Shown here: piece after piece, positions 1-11,527 of the stretch
Layout of the letters: every line of letters starts with the position of its first letter
Numbering within the stretch: the first letter of the stretch is position 1
Assembly (NCBI RefSeq): GCF_963678635.1
Contig: NC_087071.1
Location: 558,001-622,000, forward strand
DNA from: Symsagittifera roscoffensis
Lineage: Eukaryota; Xenacoelomorpha; Acoela; Convolutidae
Reading direction: 5' to 3'
DNA length: 64,000 nucleotides
The notes under the pieces: generated by a model
Told to the model about the DNA's origin: nothing
Databases searched by the model: none
What the model saw: only the letters and a program-made list of their open reading frames with translations
Translations under genes and position numbers: made by a program

Positions 1-2999
1 ATAGGGTTTTTGTTGTAAACACGATTACAATTTTTTTGTTTCATTTGCTAAGATAAAGGTAGTTTGTAAAACAAAACAGGCTTTTTTCTCAACCACCAAA
101 ATTTTCAAAGCAAAAGTTATCTATCCATATACAAAAAGTTACAATTTTGGTTAATAATTCCTTGTGAAAATGTTCAAAAAAACCTAAATGTCTGAAATCA
201 CCAAATACAGTCTATCTGCGTGGTAACTGCCAGTTACACTCTGGGTTTACTTATGACAAAAATCCGCTGTTAGTGTTACGGATGAAACACAAAGTTTCAA
301 AACAATATTTTTTTGTATGTTCATAGTATGGAAAAAACTTCCTTCTTTGCTGTTTTCATACACTTACTATTACTCTATGAAATTATATGAAAGAGGAAGT
401 ATTATAAGCATTTTTTTCATATATGAAATTGATATAACAAGCATCATTTTCAACCCGGGTAATTTAGCAAAAAATCAGAATTATCCTAATCATCTTTTCT
501 CGTCTCAAGAGATCAATAGGAGTACTTGTAAAGCAAGATGTTTGAAAAAAAATTCAAAGTCAGATAAAAAGTTGAAAAAAAACATCACAATCAGATGAAA
601 AGGTTTAAAAAAATGATATAATGGTTGATCAATGATTGAAAAAGAAAGCATTAACACATCAGAATTAATATTGAACAGAGTTTGTGACACTCAACCCGCA
701 CAATCTCATTTCATAACTGAACCATATGCGTTTTCTTGGGTTTTCATTGATATTGGGGCTAGCGTGCCAAGGGGGTCGACAAAGTTCTCTTAAATTTTTC
801 GAAACCCCCTTCGATGAAATGCTGCACACGTCACTGTATGTTTGAATTAAACTTGCTTCATAATTTCTTTTCAGAGTCGCTTACCTGATCAACACTATGC
901 TGCCAATAGAGGATATATCACGACAGCTTCAGTAATCAAGGGGGCTTAGAGGGGTCTATAGAATGAGAACCTGAAAAGAGAGAGATTTGTCGCATCCATT
1001 TTAAACTATATTTTGCGCTTGTGATTTCTGATTGTTGTTGTTATTGTTCGGTTGTTTTGTTGTTCTGTGCTAATGGGGGCGTGTTGCAGTTAGACAGTGG
1101 AGAGCAAATAAAAGAGGACTGATCAAATATTCATGGCTGCCAATTTTTATGGGCGTGAACTCTTTCATCTACTCTCTTAAATTCTCCCCTGTTATCTTGT
1201 TCCCATTGTCATCACCAGTAGCTTCACAATACCACCAGAGCCACTGAGGCAACTGAGAAGTCCACAATTAGAACCATTCTTATTTATTCCGATATTCGCT
1301 CATGGTTTGTAAGGTAGATCGAATCGGGAGTCGCTCGTAGTTGAAAAAAGGATCGTTTCAATTGTTTCAGTTTGCTGATCAGTTTCGAAATAATAACAGT
1401 CATCAATTCAATGGCCAAACTTTTCGGAATATTCAAACGAAAAGATATAATGCAAACAACGTAATGAAGTTAGATCTTCAATATACACACTATAAATTGC
1501 ACTAGTCGCGCGTAATTTCAGCAGCATTTATTGACAGCAAACACAAAAGTTCGCAGTCAAAAACTTGTCTTTTTGAGGTCAGAAAAGGTGAGAATTGATT
1601 GGTAATACGATTTTTGAACTCTTTTCACGTAAAAATTATATTTAAAAACTAAATGATTTGGGCCAAGTTGGCCTCGAAACCGCGCTATAGGGCATTTTAT
1701 AAAGTTAATTCGAACATTTATGCAGTTGCGTTAGCCTATCGGCCAACGCAGCTTGTATGTCTTTAAATTACTGCTTTTAATATTCAAGCATACACTCGTA
1801 TCTCAATCACAAACATCCTCGGGCATCCAAAGAAGAAAAAACCTGAGCGAGCTTTACAATAAGAAGACTTAATTCTCCTGTGGTGGTTTTTATTATAGAG
1901 GAGCGGGCGATCGCACCTTTGCTCTATTTTCGGTTTAAGATACGGACTAGGGAGTAGTACGCACGGGAGCTACTTTACTCGACAGTTCAAACAAGACATT
2001 TAGATTTGAGGTTATGTTCGGCGGTTGTGTGCCACTTATGGCGTTTGTTGAGAGACAGCACATACTCTCGTTATCATCGAGTCCAGATGAAGTTTATTAT
2101 GATTGTGCGCGGAGGTAGCACTTGCGGTGTTCGTCGGCTGCGAATGAGAGAAAACTCACTCACTTACAACCTCGATATTACAATTCAAGCACGTGGAAAT
2201 CAAGTCACTTGATGAAAGATCAGGACCACATAAGACTCAGCTGATTGGAAGACGAACGGGAGCTTTCTGAAAGGGAGCTTTCTGAAAGTTTTCCTGACAG
2301 TATTCAAAGTGACAGATTTTCTTAAAAACAATTTGACATTTGACAACATCATTTTTTTATCCGCGTACCGGTATTCAGTCGGGCTTACATTCTTACAAAA
2401 ATAATAGTTTGATTGCATCCGAACTCATCTTTGAAATAAATGCAGTGAGAGAAAGAAAATTTCAATTTAAAATCAGATGTAACTGTTTAATCAACTTGCT
2501 CTGAGGCAATAACCTCAGTTGATTTGATTCCCTTCACCGAATTTTGTCACCTGTCTGGATAAGTTTACGCACAAGATCAGGTGACAAACACGTATGACTG
2601 CAAACCGAGTCACATAACACAAGTGCATTAATTAAAAACTGGATGAAATTGATTTTGCCTGCGTTGCAGAAATTTTGGCCAAAACAGAGATTTTTTATTG
2701 CTTTGGGAGAGCTCGGAAAATCGTTCTGGTCGATATAAAAAAGTCGACAAAATTTTGAAAGTTTTTTGAAAATCCTAGATCAGCCCCTGGTGGTAAACAT
2801 TAGACACTCGTCTAAACAGGAAAATTTTGAAATATACATATTCCGTGGCTAGTATACTGTGGCTAGTTCTATCATAAATTAATTTTTGGTGGGTATACTG
2901 GAATGAGAGATGAACTTACATGGACTTATGGGGGAGAAATAAGAGTGAAAAGTGTGAAGAAGGATGAACATAAATGCAGATTAAGAACTGGATGGTAAA
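1..2999. other. AT-rich non-coding stretch, no recognised gene
   Basis: Reading both strands I find only short open frames (under about 95 codons) with low-complexity, hydrophobic or T-rich translations and no recognisable domain. There is no sign of a conserved gene, RNA gene or mobile-element terminus. It is best treated as intergenic or intronic sequence. Confidence 0.5.
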
Positions 3000-3000
3000 C

Positions 3001-3082
3001 AAATGAATGAAGGAATGAAAGAATGAATGAATGAAAGAATGGATGAATGAAAGAATGAATGAATGAAAGAATGAAAGAATGA
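3001..3082. repeat. GAAT/GAAA-type simple repeat
   Basis: Imperfect tandem copies of the tetramers gaat and gaaa run for about 80 bases and encode only a low-complexity Phe/Ile/His/Ser peptide on the minus strand. This is a microsatellite, with an 11-base G run at 3197-3207 just downstream. Confidence 0.9.
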
Positions 3083-3749
3083 TTTGAAGAGTGGAGATGA
3101 CGAAAGTGAAGCAGAGTTGAAAGTGGAGTTGAGAAGAAGTGATAAACTGAAGAGAGATAGATGGAGATAACAACTAGTGACTAAAAAAGAGAGATAGGGG
3201 GGGGGGGATGGAATGATAGTTCTGGAATGTGACCAGAGATGAGTGCGTATATCTTATCTTCACTATAAGTGTATATTTAAGGGAATGGTATATCGGATGG
3301 TATGAGATGGCAGTTCACTCCTTCTACTCCACTGATATATATACTTATGCTCACACATATCATTGTAATGTGTATACATGTATGGTGACATATGATTCCC
3401 TCTCAATCTGAATCTGAATCTGTTGCTGTTTTTATCCTCATCACAACAACTGTGTTGAACATACATCATGGACCAGAATTGTGGACATAGCACATCACTT
3501 GCTCGCTTCTTATTCTTGTGTCCTTTAGCAAAATCCTCCTTGGCAGAAACACCGAATAGCCGACAAATGAGCCAAGTATGAGCCAATCAGAATTCATGGT
3601 GGTATTCAGACATGTGAGAGAATTGAGCGGGAATTTGTGTTAGTTATTGGCAGCTAATAAAGGATGAAATCGCGACTTCTGCCATCTGATGAGAATGACC
3701 CCCCCCCCCTCCGTCTTGTTATGTTATGTTATTTATGTTCTGTTCATTT

Positions 3750-3752
<3 letters not shown>

Positions 3753-3789
<37 letters not shown>
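3753..3789. repeat. (TC)n microsatellite
   Basis: An almost pure TC dinucleotide run of about 18 copies. It lies 45 bases downstream of an 11-base C run and within 800 bases of the GAAT repeat, making 3.0-3.8 kb a cluster of polypurine/polypyrimidine tracts. Confidence 0.95.
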
Positions 3790-3792
<3 letters not shown>

Positions 3793-4242
3793 CTTTTGAC
3801 TGATGGGAGATGAAAGAGAGACATATAACTGAATCAGCACTCTCTGCTACTTGGCCATTAGCACTACACACAGTGTACAGTGTGTGTTACACTCTATGTC
3901 AACTGCAGCAGCAGCAGCAGAAAATAGAGAAGATGAGAGAAAGATGGGGGAAAAGTGTGGCCAGAGGAGAGTTGTGATGAAAGAGGATTAAAGCCAAGCC
4001 AGAAGAGGGAAAAAGATGGAGAGATATTAGAGACAACCAGCAATCGGAGGGCACATCGGGAATAGAGGTCACTCACAGATATGCAGCAGTAGAAGCACAC
4101 CCCCCAAAGCCACGAACACTACCCAAAGCACACCCCCGTATACCTAGTATAGTGCATGTTCTCTTTCACATCTCACAAAATCTAGTTCAACTCTAAAACT
4201 AAGTACTGCAATGGGTTGTGAAATGTTAAATTAACACTTGCA

Positions 4243-4347
4243 TTTTTTGAGGATTAAGTTATTTTACATCTCAATTCTAGTTTAAAAGAGTTATTTTTTG
4301 AGGATTAAGTTATTTTACATCTCAATTCTAGTTTAAAAGAGTTATTT
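4243..4347. repeat. 51-bp perfect tandem duplication
   Basis: A unit starting tttttt-gaggattaag and ending aaagagtta occurs twice head to tail (4243-4293 and 4294-4344). I can see no mismatch between the copies, so the duplication is recent. No coding content. Confidence 0.9.
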
Positions 4348-5199
4348 TAAATCTGAAAATTTGTTTCCCGAAGACATCAGAATCGTGAACAATTGTCCAA
4401 AAGCATGAAGTTATTGCTTTCTAATTTAATTCATGTTTTTGAAACCTTTCCCAAAATAAGTGTAACAAGTTGAACTTATCCACAATGAGAAACATGAGAG
4501 TCTGTTTGTTTAAGCTTTTGGATTTTTTTACCAATAGTTGTATTTGGACAATCCAGAAAAAAAACGAAAAAGTGCAAATTCAAATTTCATCATCACTAAT
4601 CATAAAGTATGGGCGGTAAAAATAACGTCCGAACATTTCTCTGAATTAGTTATTTCAGCCTATTTTCAGACGTGAACTATTGCTTTAAAATTATTTCAGA
4701 TATGAAATTATCTGTTCCATATCAGAAATAAGAAGTAAAGCTGTTTTGTTAATTATAAAAAAAAGAAGAAATTCAACTTTTTCTTTTAAGAAAATTTTTG
4801 CTGGGACCGGGTCGATAAGGTCGGCGTCCTTGTTTATAGTTTTTTAAAGTTACATCAATGTGAAGTCCGAAATTGCGTCGAGTATTGGTGGAAAAACTTG
4901 CAATTTAGAGAAGATAGTCTCAATAGTAATGGCGATAGTCTGAAACTGAGTCGCGGTTTAGAGTTTCACAATTCTCATTTTTAAAATCACTTATGCTCTT
5001 GCCTTCAACATGTTGCTCAAAACGACTTAGTTTTTCTAGTTTTTTTGACTCAAACTTTCCTCTTTGAATGAGTAAACTGAACCATTACTCTGACTAACAG
5101 ATGAGCTCGCACCGAAAACGATTTCTGCTCCTAAATTATTCTTTTTTGATATTTTATCAAGTTTCTTGAAGTTTCAGGAAGGAACAAAATATCCTTCAG

Positions 5200-7999
5200 C
5201 ACGATCATCTCAAATTTGTCTTTCTCATCGTTCACTCTGAACCTAACTTGCTATCAGGTCTAGCAACGGTTGATAAAAAAAAAGTGTTTAGGTTCAATCG
5301 GTTATTTATTCAACTGTAACTCTATCTAGTAAATTAAGGCTCTGATTTAGAGATCAGAATAAGCTAGACAGTTCACATATTGTTTTACCGGCACGTACCT
5401 GGCAACAATTTAAGATAGATTGAACAACTCCCAAAACTAGAATAACGTAACTCACTTGATTGACTTCCAGTAAGTAGCCCCTCATATACCTTGATGGATA
5501 AAAAGTTATAAGGTTGTTAAAATTAGTATGACAGTTTTAGCAACAAGTTTTCAGTTTGAAGCTTTGCGCCGTCCCTCTCCCTGTTATATGTTCTTTTCTC
5601 ACTTTTCTTAATCTCTTGCTTTTTTCTTGGATGCCCTTCGTTTTTTTTGTGATCGAATCGTTCATCGCTACTCCCATTGTGTCTAATAATTTCTTTCATC
5701 GCGTGTTCCGTCTGATTTCTGAACTATTGCTCTGCCTTTTCGAGTCTTCTTCTTGGCTGCTGTTCGAGAAGTACTCCTTTAGGACAAATGCTGTCTGACA
5801 GGATTGTCGTCTAGTTTCTTGTTCTTCCCCCCATCTTTTTTTTCACTCGCTTTTGCTTGACTTCTGCCCTTGGGGCTGTTACTTTAATTGGTAACAGCAG
5901 TGGTACAATACTGAGGGTATCGTGTCATCGCTATCTGACTTTTCAATTTGACTGTTTTTGGCTTCTGCGGTTGCTTTTTTTACTATTCAATTAACCACAA
6001 CACTCATTCAGTTAACCTACTTCAGAATCTTTTCTATCTTCCACTTTGGGTAGCCAGTATTTTCAGGTTCTGACCCGCTTCTATGCACCTTGTGCGGTAC
6101 ATTGTCTGCGCCACAAGAGTTCAATAAATGTAGTGGGAACCAAACTTCCCGGGCTGCCTCGAACATGTTCTACTGACCGTGGAAGCAGTAGTTAAATCAA
6201 ACACCATCGTCTTTCAGAGACAGGTTCTTAGCGTAAAGCGCCCAATTGTTCCTCTTGGATGATCCGTTATGTCTGAGAGATTTCGCATACTATTTGTAGC
6301 TGATATGTTGGAAGCGATAAAATCAACTTTAAAGTATTCAGGCAAGGAAGTTGAGTTTTAAACTACTTTACGATTTCTTGAAGATATCGGTTCTTCTTTT
6401 TGGTTCGGGTCAGTTGCAGGATTTTTTTTGCCAGGAAGTTTGGATGGAACTGGTAAAACTGCCTTATTTTTTGACTCGCGAGTACTGTTTGCAAATGCTT
6501 CAATTACCGGTTAATAATCATGTTTTCATCGTTTAATTCTTGAATTGAGTCCAATGCAATTGAGAAAAATTTTTTCGGGTTTATTTTGATAAGATGTATT
6601 GAGCGACTCAAAATTTTGTTCACTTTGGTACTGATGTAAAAATTATTTTGAGTTCTACCGCAGGGAACGATACTTTGAGCACAGTTTTTGCTGGTTTTAA
6701 TTCATGCACGTTTCATGCAAATATCTCGATCCTGAATGGGTGACTTTTTGCCCAAGATGTTCCGCCCTCGACAGTTGGATTAGTTAGTTATGTTTTTTGC
6801 GTTCATTGGCCGAGCTGTAATTGAGTTGACAAGAACAAGCGTTTAGAAATTTCAAAAATGGTTTACCAAGCGGTTGATATTTTCAAATTAAAATCAAAGA
6901 TGTTCAAATCTGCGTTGATCTTTGTAACCATAAGCATTCTATCCTTTCGACTATGTGGTTTGAATAGGTCACTGTGGTGTCTTGAAAAGCAAATTGCAAA
7001 TTGCTTCTGAGAAAAACGTAAGAAATAAACCTGTCTAGCCATCTGGTTAGTTCTAAATCTGTTCTTTTTCTCACTAATTCAAATAAAAAAGGTTACTAAG
7101 ACTATATGGTCAGTTTTAACAGAGAATGGTCTTCCTAAAAAGTTTTTGAATCTAATATGCGAAATCCAGCCTTTCCAGTTCATTGATTGATTATAATTTT
7201 TTTTCCGCCGCGCTTTGAATTCGTGAACTAAATGAGATTGACCGTCAAATTGTTCCAGTACAGCTCCAAGGCAGATTTTGATCGCAAACAAAATCAGTCT
7301 TCTTTTTTGTGAATATCAAAGTGTTTGAATTCACTTAAATAAAACTTTTGTTTTGAAACCCTATTCAAACAAATCCGTCCAATTAAACTCGTTCGCTTAC
7401 TAACAAATTGTCTGAGTGGCAACGATAGTCTGGCGCTGGTAGATACTTGTGACTGCAGGGTATCGAGCGCGAGAAGAGTTTCAATTGTGTTACTATTTCG
7501 GGGGCCGCAAGAGTTTCAACCGGCTCCGTTTTCCGTTTGAATCGCTGCATCTCTGGTTCTAAAACTTGCTGACTTAGCCCATCGCATTCGCTTCATGCGA
7601 TTATTCACAACGACAACTTAAATGACAAGTTTCCAATGTCTAGTTTTTGCAAAACTTTGCAAAATATACATCGACATGTTTCTTCTCTCGAATTTGTTGT
7701 GCCATTTTTGACAAGTTTTTTATTTTTCGGCTTCTGGTATTGGTTTTTATGCACCTGTTTGTTGAATTCTTGTGAATCAAGCACTAATTTCATGGAGCCT
7801 TCTTTTTTTCACTGTAGTCGCGGTGAAACAAAATACCACTGATTCCACTTTTTTAAGAGGCAAATTTTCATGAGGTGTAGTGGTTGTTCACTTTTTTGTC
7901 CAGTTTTTTTTTCAAAGCGTTTCCGGCTATCTACTGGCCTTTTTTCTGTGCCGGCTTTTTTTCTGAAAAGTTCTATGTGCTCTCTATATTTTGCATTTT
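5200..7999. other. Unassigned T-rich stretch
   Basis: The plus strand is rich in T runs and the minus-strand translations are correspondingly lysine-rich, with moderately long stretches between stops (for example 7079-7291 and 7605-7793). None matches a family I know. It could be an old decayed gene or AT-rich intergenic DNA, and I cannot tell which. Confidence 0.35.
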
Positions 8000-9345
8000 T
8001 CCGGGTAATAATAAAAAATCAAAGCTGCTCATGAATTTTTTCCTCAATTTTCCTCAACTGGGCTTGTTTTTGAGATACTCGCGAAACTCGTAGAACTCTG
8101 TGTTCTTCGTTTCCAACTGGATGTCTGAACCTGCCTTCTTAGAATTTTTCGAGGTACTCCGCCGTGACTTTTGATACAAGCGAGCCGCTGCCTAAATGCA
8201 ATTTTTTTTGGGTTTCTTTTTGAGGCGAGCTTCAGCTTCGGCCCTGCCGTTTTCAGATGACCCCCTTTTTGATGACTAGCGAGGTGCTTTCTTTTTAACT
8301 AACCCGACGCAGTTCATAACTTACAGTGATCAGAAAGGTACTTCTTGCCCTCAAATTTTTCCTCAAGTTTACTCCGACTGAACGTACTCCGAGTGACAAC
8401 TGCGTTCCTCTGCAAAGCTTCTCGCTGTGTTTCACTTTCTTATGAAACTTGGACGTCATTGCAGGTGTTCTGACTTGATGTTCGGCAGATCGCAGTTGCA
8501 GCACTTTCTGCCCGGCTTTTTGGGTCCCTCACAACCGTGGTGGTTTCCGCGTCCCCATTGCAATCCTCGTCTTCATGGTCCATGAATGCTACTAACTGGT
8601 TCCGTCATTAATTGAAGTGCTCCCGTTGAACTGCTGTATATCCGCTGTTGGATGATCCTGGACTGCTTACTCAAAACAGTTTTGCGTATTTGTCTCATCT
8701 CTCGTGCAAAATGGCTATCTTCTCCGAGTTTTTCTTCTCCGAGTTTTTCTTCTCCAAAATGGCTATCTTCTCCGAGCCTTCTCCGAGTTTTTTTTTCGCA
8801 CAAAATTCAATTTGTCATCCCGATTTCGCATTGTGGAGATGAACACTTCTGAGCCGTTTTCCGTTTCTGAGCTCCTAGGTTGCATCTGGTCGACATACCG
8901 CTTCCGCTTCCGCTCACCTCTGCCTTTTCCTCTCACTTCTTTTTCCGAGACAGCATCTGATACATTTCAATTAGTTTTTTTCTTTCCTTTTAAAATATTG
9001 TTTCAAATATATAAAGAAGTGATTCATCTTCATTTTAAGTGCGGTTTTTGACTGTGCAACGCACCTTATCCCTTGTGTCTTAAACATATAAAGAGTTTTA
9101 AGATGAGAGTCCTTTCTCCTTCCTCCTTTGATTTTCCGTTGACGTCCTTCGTTAAGGTATCGATGGCCGCAGCAGTCAGTGATGCATCGAAGAAGAAATC
9201 CGATAAGACAATACCATTGCATTGCTTACCCAATAGAAACGTTAGCATTAAAAAAGAACCGTTGCTTCCAATGCTCCCACTGCAATTGTGGCTCCACTTA
9301 GTTCTCTTACCGAAAAAAAAAACAATTTCAATGGGTTGCTCCATC
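8000..9345 (-). other. Possible decayed lysine/arginine-rich reading, unknown
   Basis: On the minus strand one frame across roughly 9.0-8.1 kb gives long, compositionally protein-like stretches broken by about eight stops: Glu/Lys-rich repeats, an acidic patch, then a Lys/Arg-rich tail. A second frame (9344-9066) gives a 92-codon open frame. The local composition differs from the flanking AT-rich DNA, which hints at former coding sequence. I recognise no domain. It lies 2-3 kb upstream of the DNA polymerase B relic, so a basic protein of the same decayed element is possible, but nothing in the sequence shows it. Confidence 0.2.
8707..8787. repeat. Short tandem repeat built on cttctccgagttttt
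   Basis: The 15-base unit cttctccgagttttt recurs with small changes, and a longer unit beginning aaaatggctatcttctccga occurs twice around it. On the minus strand this reads as a short Glu/Lys-rich peptide repeat (E-K-L-G-E type) in the unassigned reading described above. Confidence 0.8.
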
Positions 9346-9420
9346 CATTGGATGCGCCAAATTAAGGTTTCAGAATTGGCAGGCTACATCCTTTATTTAA
9401 TCAAGTGTATTTCAACCTAG

Positions 9421-11527
9421 TATAACAGAATTCTGATTTAGAATTCAAAAAAGTAAACATACTCACACATTAATTGACAGGTAGGTACTTTCTAAAGTTT
9501 CATAGTAAGAAGTCAAACTCCCATAATTAGAAAAATTTAACTGAAATAAAAGTCATCTAAAAAGTTGTCCTTCACAGTGAATCTTCATAAAAGATCCAAC
9601 TATCACGCAACACTTTGCACTGACATTAAAAAACTATGAGCGAATAGATTGTTTCAAGTTATATAAGGTCGTGACTATTGTATAGTTTTTTTGATGATAC
9701 AGTTTAATCTTTTACTGACAAAAAATGTCTGAAATAAATATATTTAAGGTAACCTGTATAAACTTCATCATTTCGACTAATACTATATACAGGATTATCT
9801 GCGGGTAGTATCCTAATGTTTTGATTGCTTTTTCCAAACAAACCATAGTATAAGTTTGTGATCAACATCAGCGGCGTCAGTACATCAATGAGTTAGGTCA
9901 CTCGAAAAAAAAACAAAAAAAAATGAGATTCCAGATAAATTCTGCGGTCTAAAAACTCTCGCAGTCAGAAAAAATACTTTGAAGCAAAAATACGTCAAAT
10001 TTAATTGATGATGACAATATGAGCAAAAAGATAAAGTTTTTCAGAAACAATTTGAATAAAAATTGAAAAACTATTTCTTGTTTTAAGTTTTTTTTATTCA
10101 AGATTTTGAAAACTTCTTTTCTTTTGAAGCTTTTTATCAATATTCCAATTGAAAAATGTTCAACAAACGTTTTGTTTTACTTAACTCATACTTTTACCTT
10201 ACCTTCAAATATTAAAAAAAAACGAGAATATTTTCATCTGCCCGGGTTCACCTCCATACACCAAAAATGCTTATCATACAATTCCATACATCAAGTGTGT
10301 GGAAAAATGCTTGTCATACAATTTTCATACAATTTCTAAAAAAAGGTTGAAAAAAAATATAAACTTATTTCTGTGGCTGTTTGATTCTAATAAAACAATC
10401 TGATAATAAACCGAGGTTTTCGTTTTTGAAAAAAATGCTTATCGTACAATTCCCATATATGGAAATTGTATGACTGGCATTTTTTTGATGGCGACACAAA
10501 AATTTTTTAAGTAATTTTGAAAAATTGCCCCAAAAAACTTTTGGTTTTTTTCAACCGCAAATCGAATTTCGTACGCAAACAAGCATTTTTCGCAAACATT
10601 TTTCATAAGTAGAGAAAATGGGATGTATTTTATTTGAAAAATGGTAGTAAGTTGAAAATCTATAGCACAGACCGTTAAATACAATGTTTTCGTAATTTCA
10701 CGTTTTTTTTTGGCTTTTTCACAAAATTTCTCATTAGTTTTGGAGGAAAACACTAAAACCCTTACTCCTCCTCAAAGAATTAAACCCACCTTTATTAATA
10801 TGATGTAATTTTGATGACATTTCCCAGATGATAAATTTCAGTCGCACATTTTCTCTCAACCCGGAAATTTTAAAACCCTTCAACTTATTCTCTAACCACG
10901 TTAGTGAAAGTTGAAGCCTTAATGAAATTGATAGCAAACAGAAAGTAATTGGCCTAACGAATCTATCTCTAATTGAATAAGTATTTTGACATTTTCAAAT
11001 AAAAAAATTGGTGTTCAAACAAAGTATTAGCTTGTTTAGCCGTTACAAGTAAGACCAAATGCTCAGTACATGTATTAGGATCTGCTCAGTTTAGATTTGC
11101 TGTATCGAAAAATTCTCTACTTCGTGACGTGCTTTTTGAAATGCGAAACTCAAAACTATGTAAACGATTTTGAAATCATTTCCGTGATCACGTAACTCTG
11201 ATCCAGTCATTTTAAAATAAAATTTACCATCTTTTGTAGGATTGCCCAAGTAAATCACGTTATCAAGCTATGTCAACTAAGGGTTTTTCAGCAGGTACAG
11301 TGAGGCGGAAAAAATGAATAAACATTGAATTTTGGAGGGAAAGTTAGTTCAATTTCAAATTTGCGCGCGCGAAACAAACCGTTTTGTCTGCAATTGGTAG
11401 AAGAACAGTTATTTTTCCCTTTTTTCTGCTGCATTTGATTATGGGTTGAGATCACTCGACTCCACTTTTTTCCAGTAATCAATTTCTTAACAAAATTCCA
11501 AAAAAGATCAAATCCGATTTTTGTTCA
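9421..11527. other. AT-rich non-coding stretch
   Basis: No gene recognised. The longest open frames (9949-10140, 10106-10339, 10439-10753, 10734-10937 and 11288-11482) are short and low in complexity. The only structured feature is the cluster of palindromic and repeated motifs near 10.26-10.48 kb. Confidence 0.5.
10263..10480. repeat. Repeated aaatgcttatcatacaatt motif with near-palindrome
   Basis: The motif aaatgcttatcatacaatt, with one or two changes, occurs at about 10266, 10302 and 10434. At the last site it forms one arm of a near-perfect palindrome (10445-10470) centred on catatatg. Such a pattern could be a decayed MITE-like repeat end or a hairpin. No flanking target duplication is obvious. 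Confidence 0.5.

Larger units (their letters stand above)
3083..5199. other. Non-coding stretch with several simple-sequence tracts
   Basis: No gene is supported. The stretch holds G and C homopolymers (3197-3207 and 3699-3709), a TC dinucleotide tract, a GCA trinucleotide run near 3906 and a 51-bp tandem duplication. The open frames at 3229-3586 and 3894-4100 have no recognisable motifs. Confidence 0.5.

Noticed and set aside
317-598. 93-codon open frame near the left edge
   Set aside because: Low-complexity, with no recognisable domain, repeat or neighbour. Expected by chance in AT-rich DNA with alternative starts allowed.
2916-3173. 85-codon minus frame rich in Phe/Ile/His/Ser
   Set aside because: Translation of the GAAT microsatellite, not a gene.
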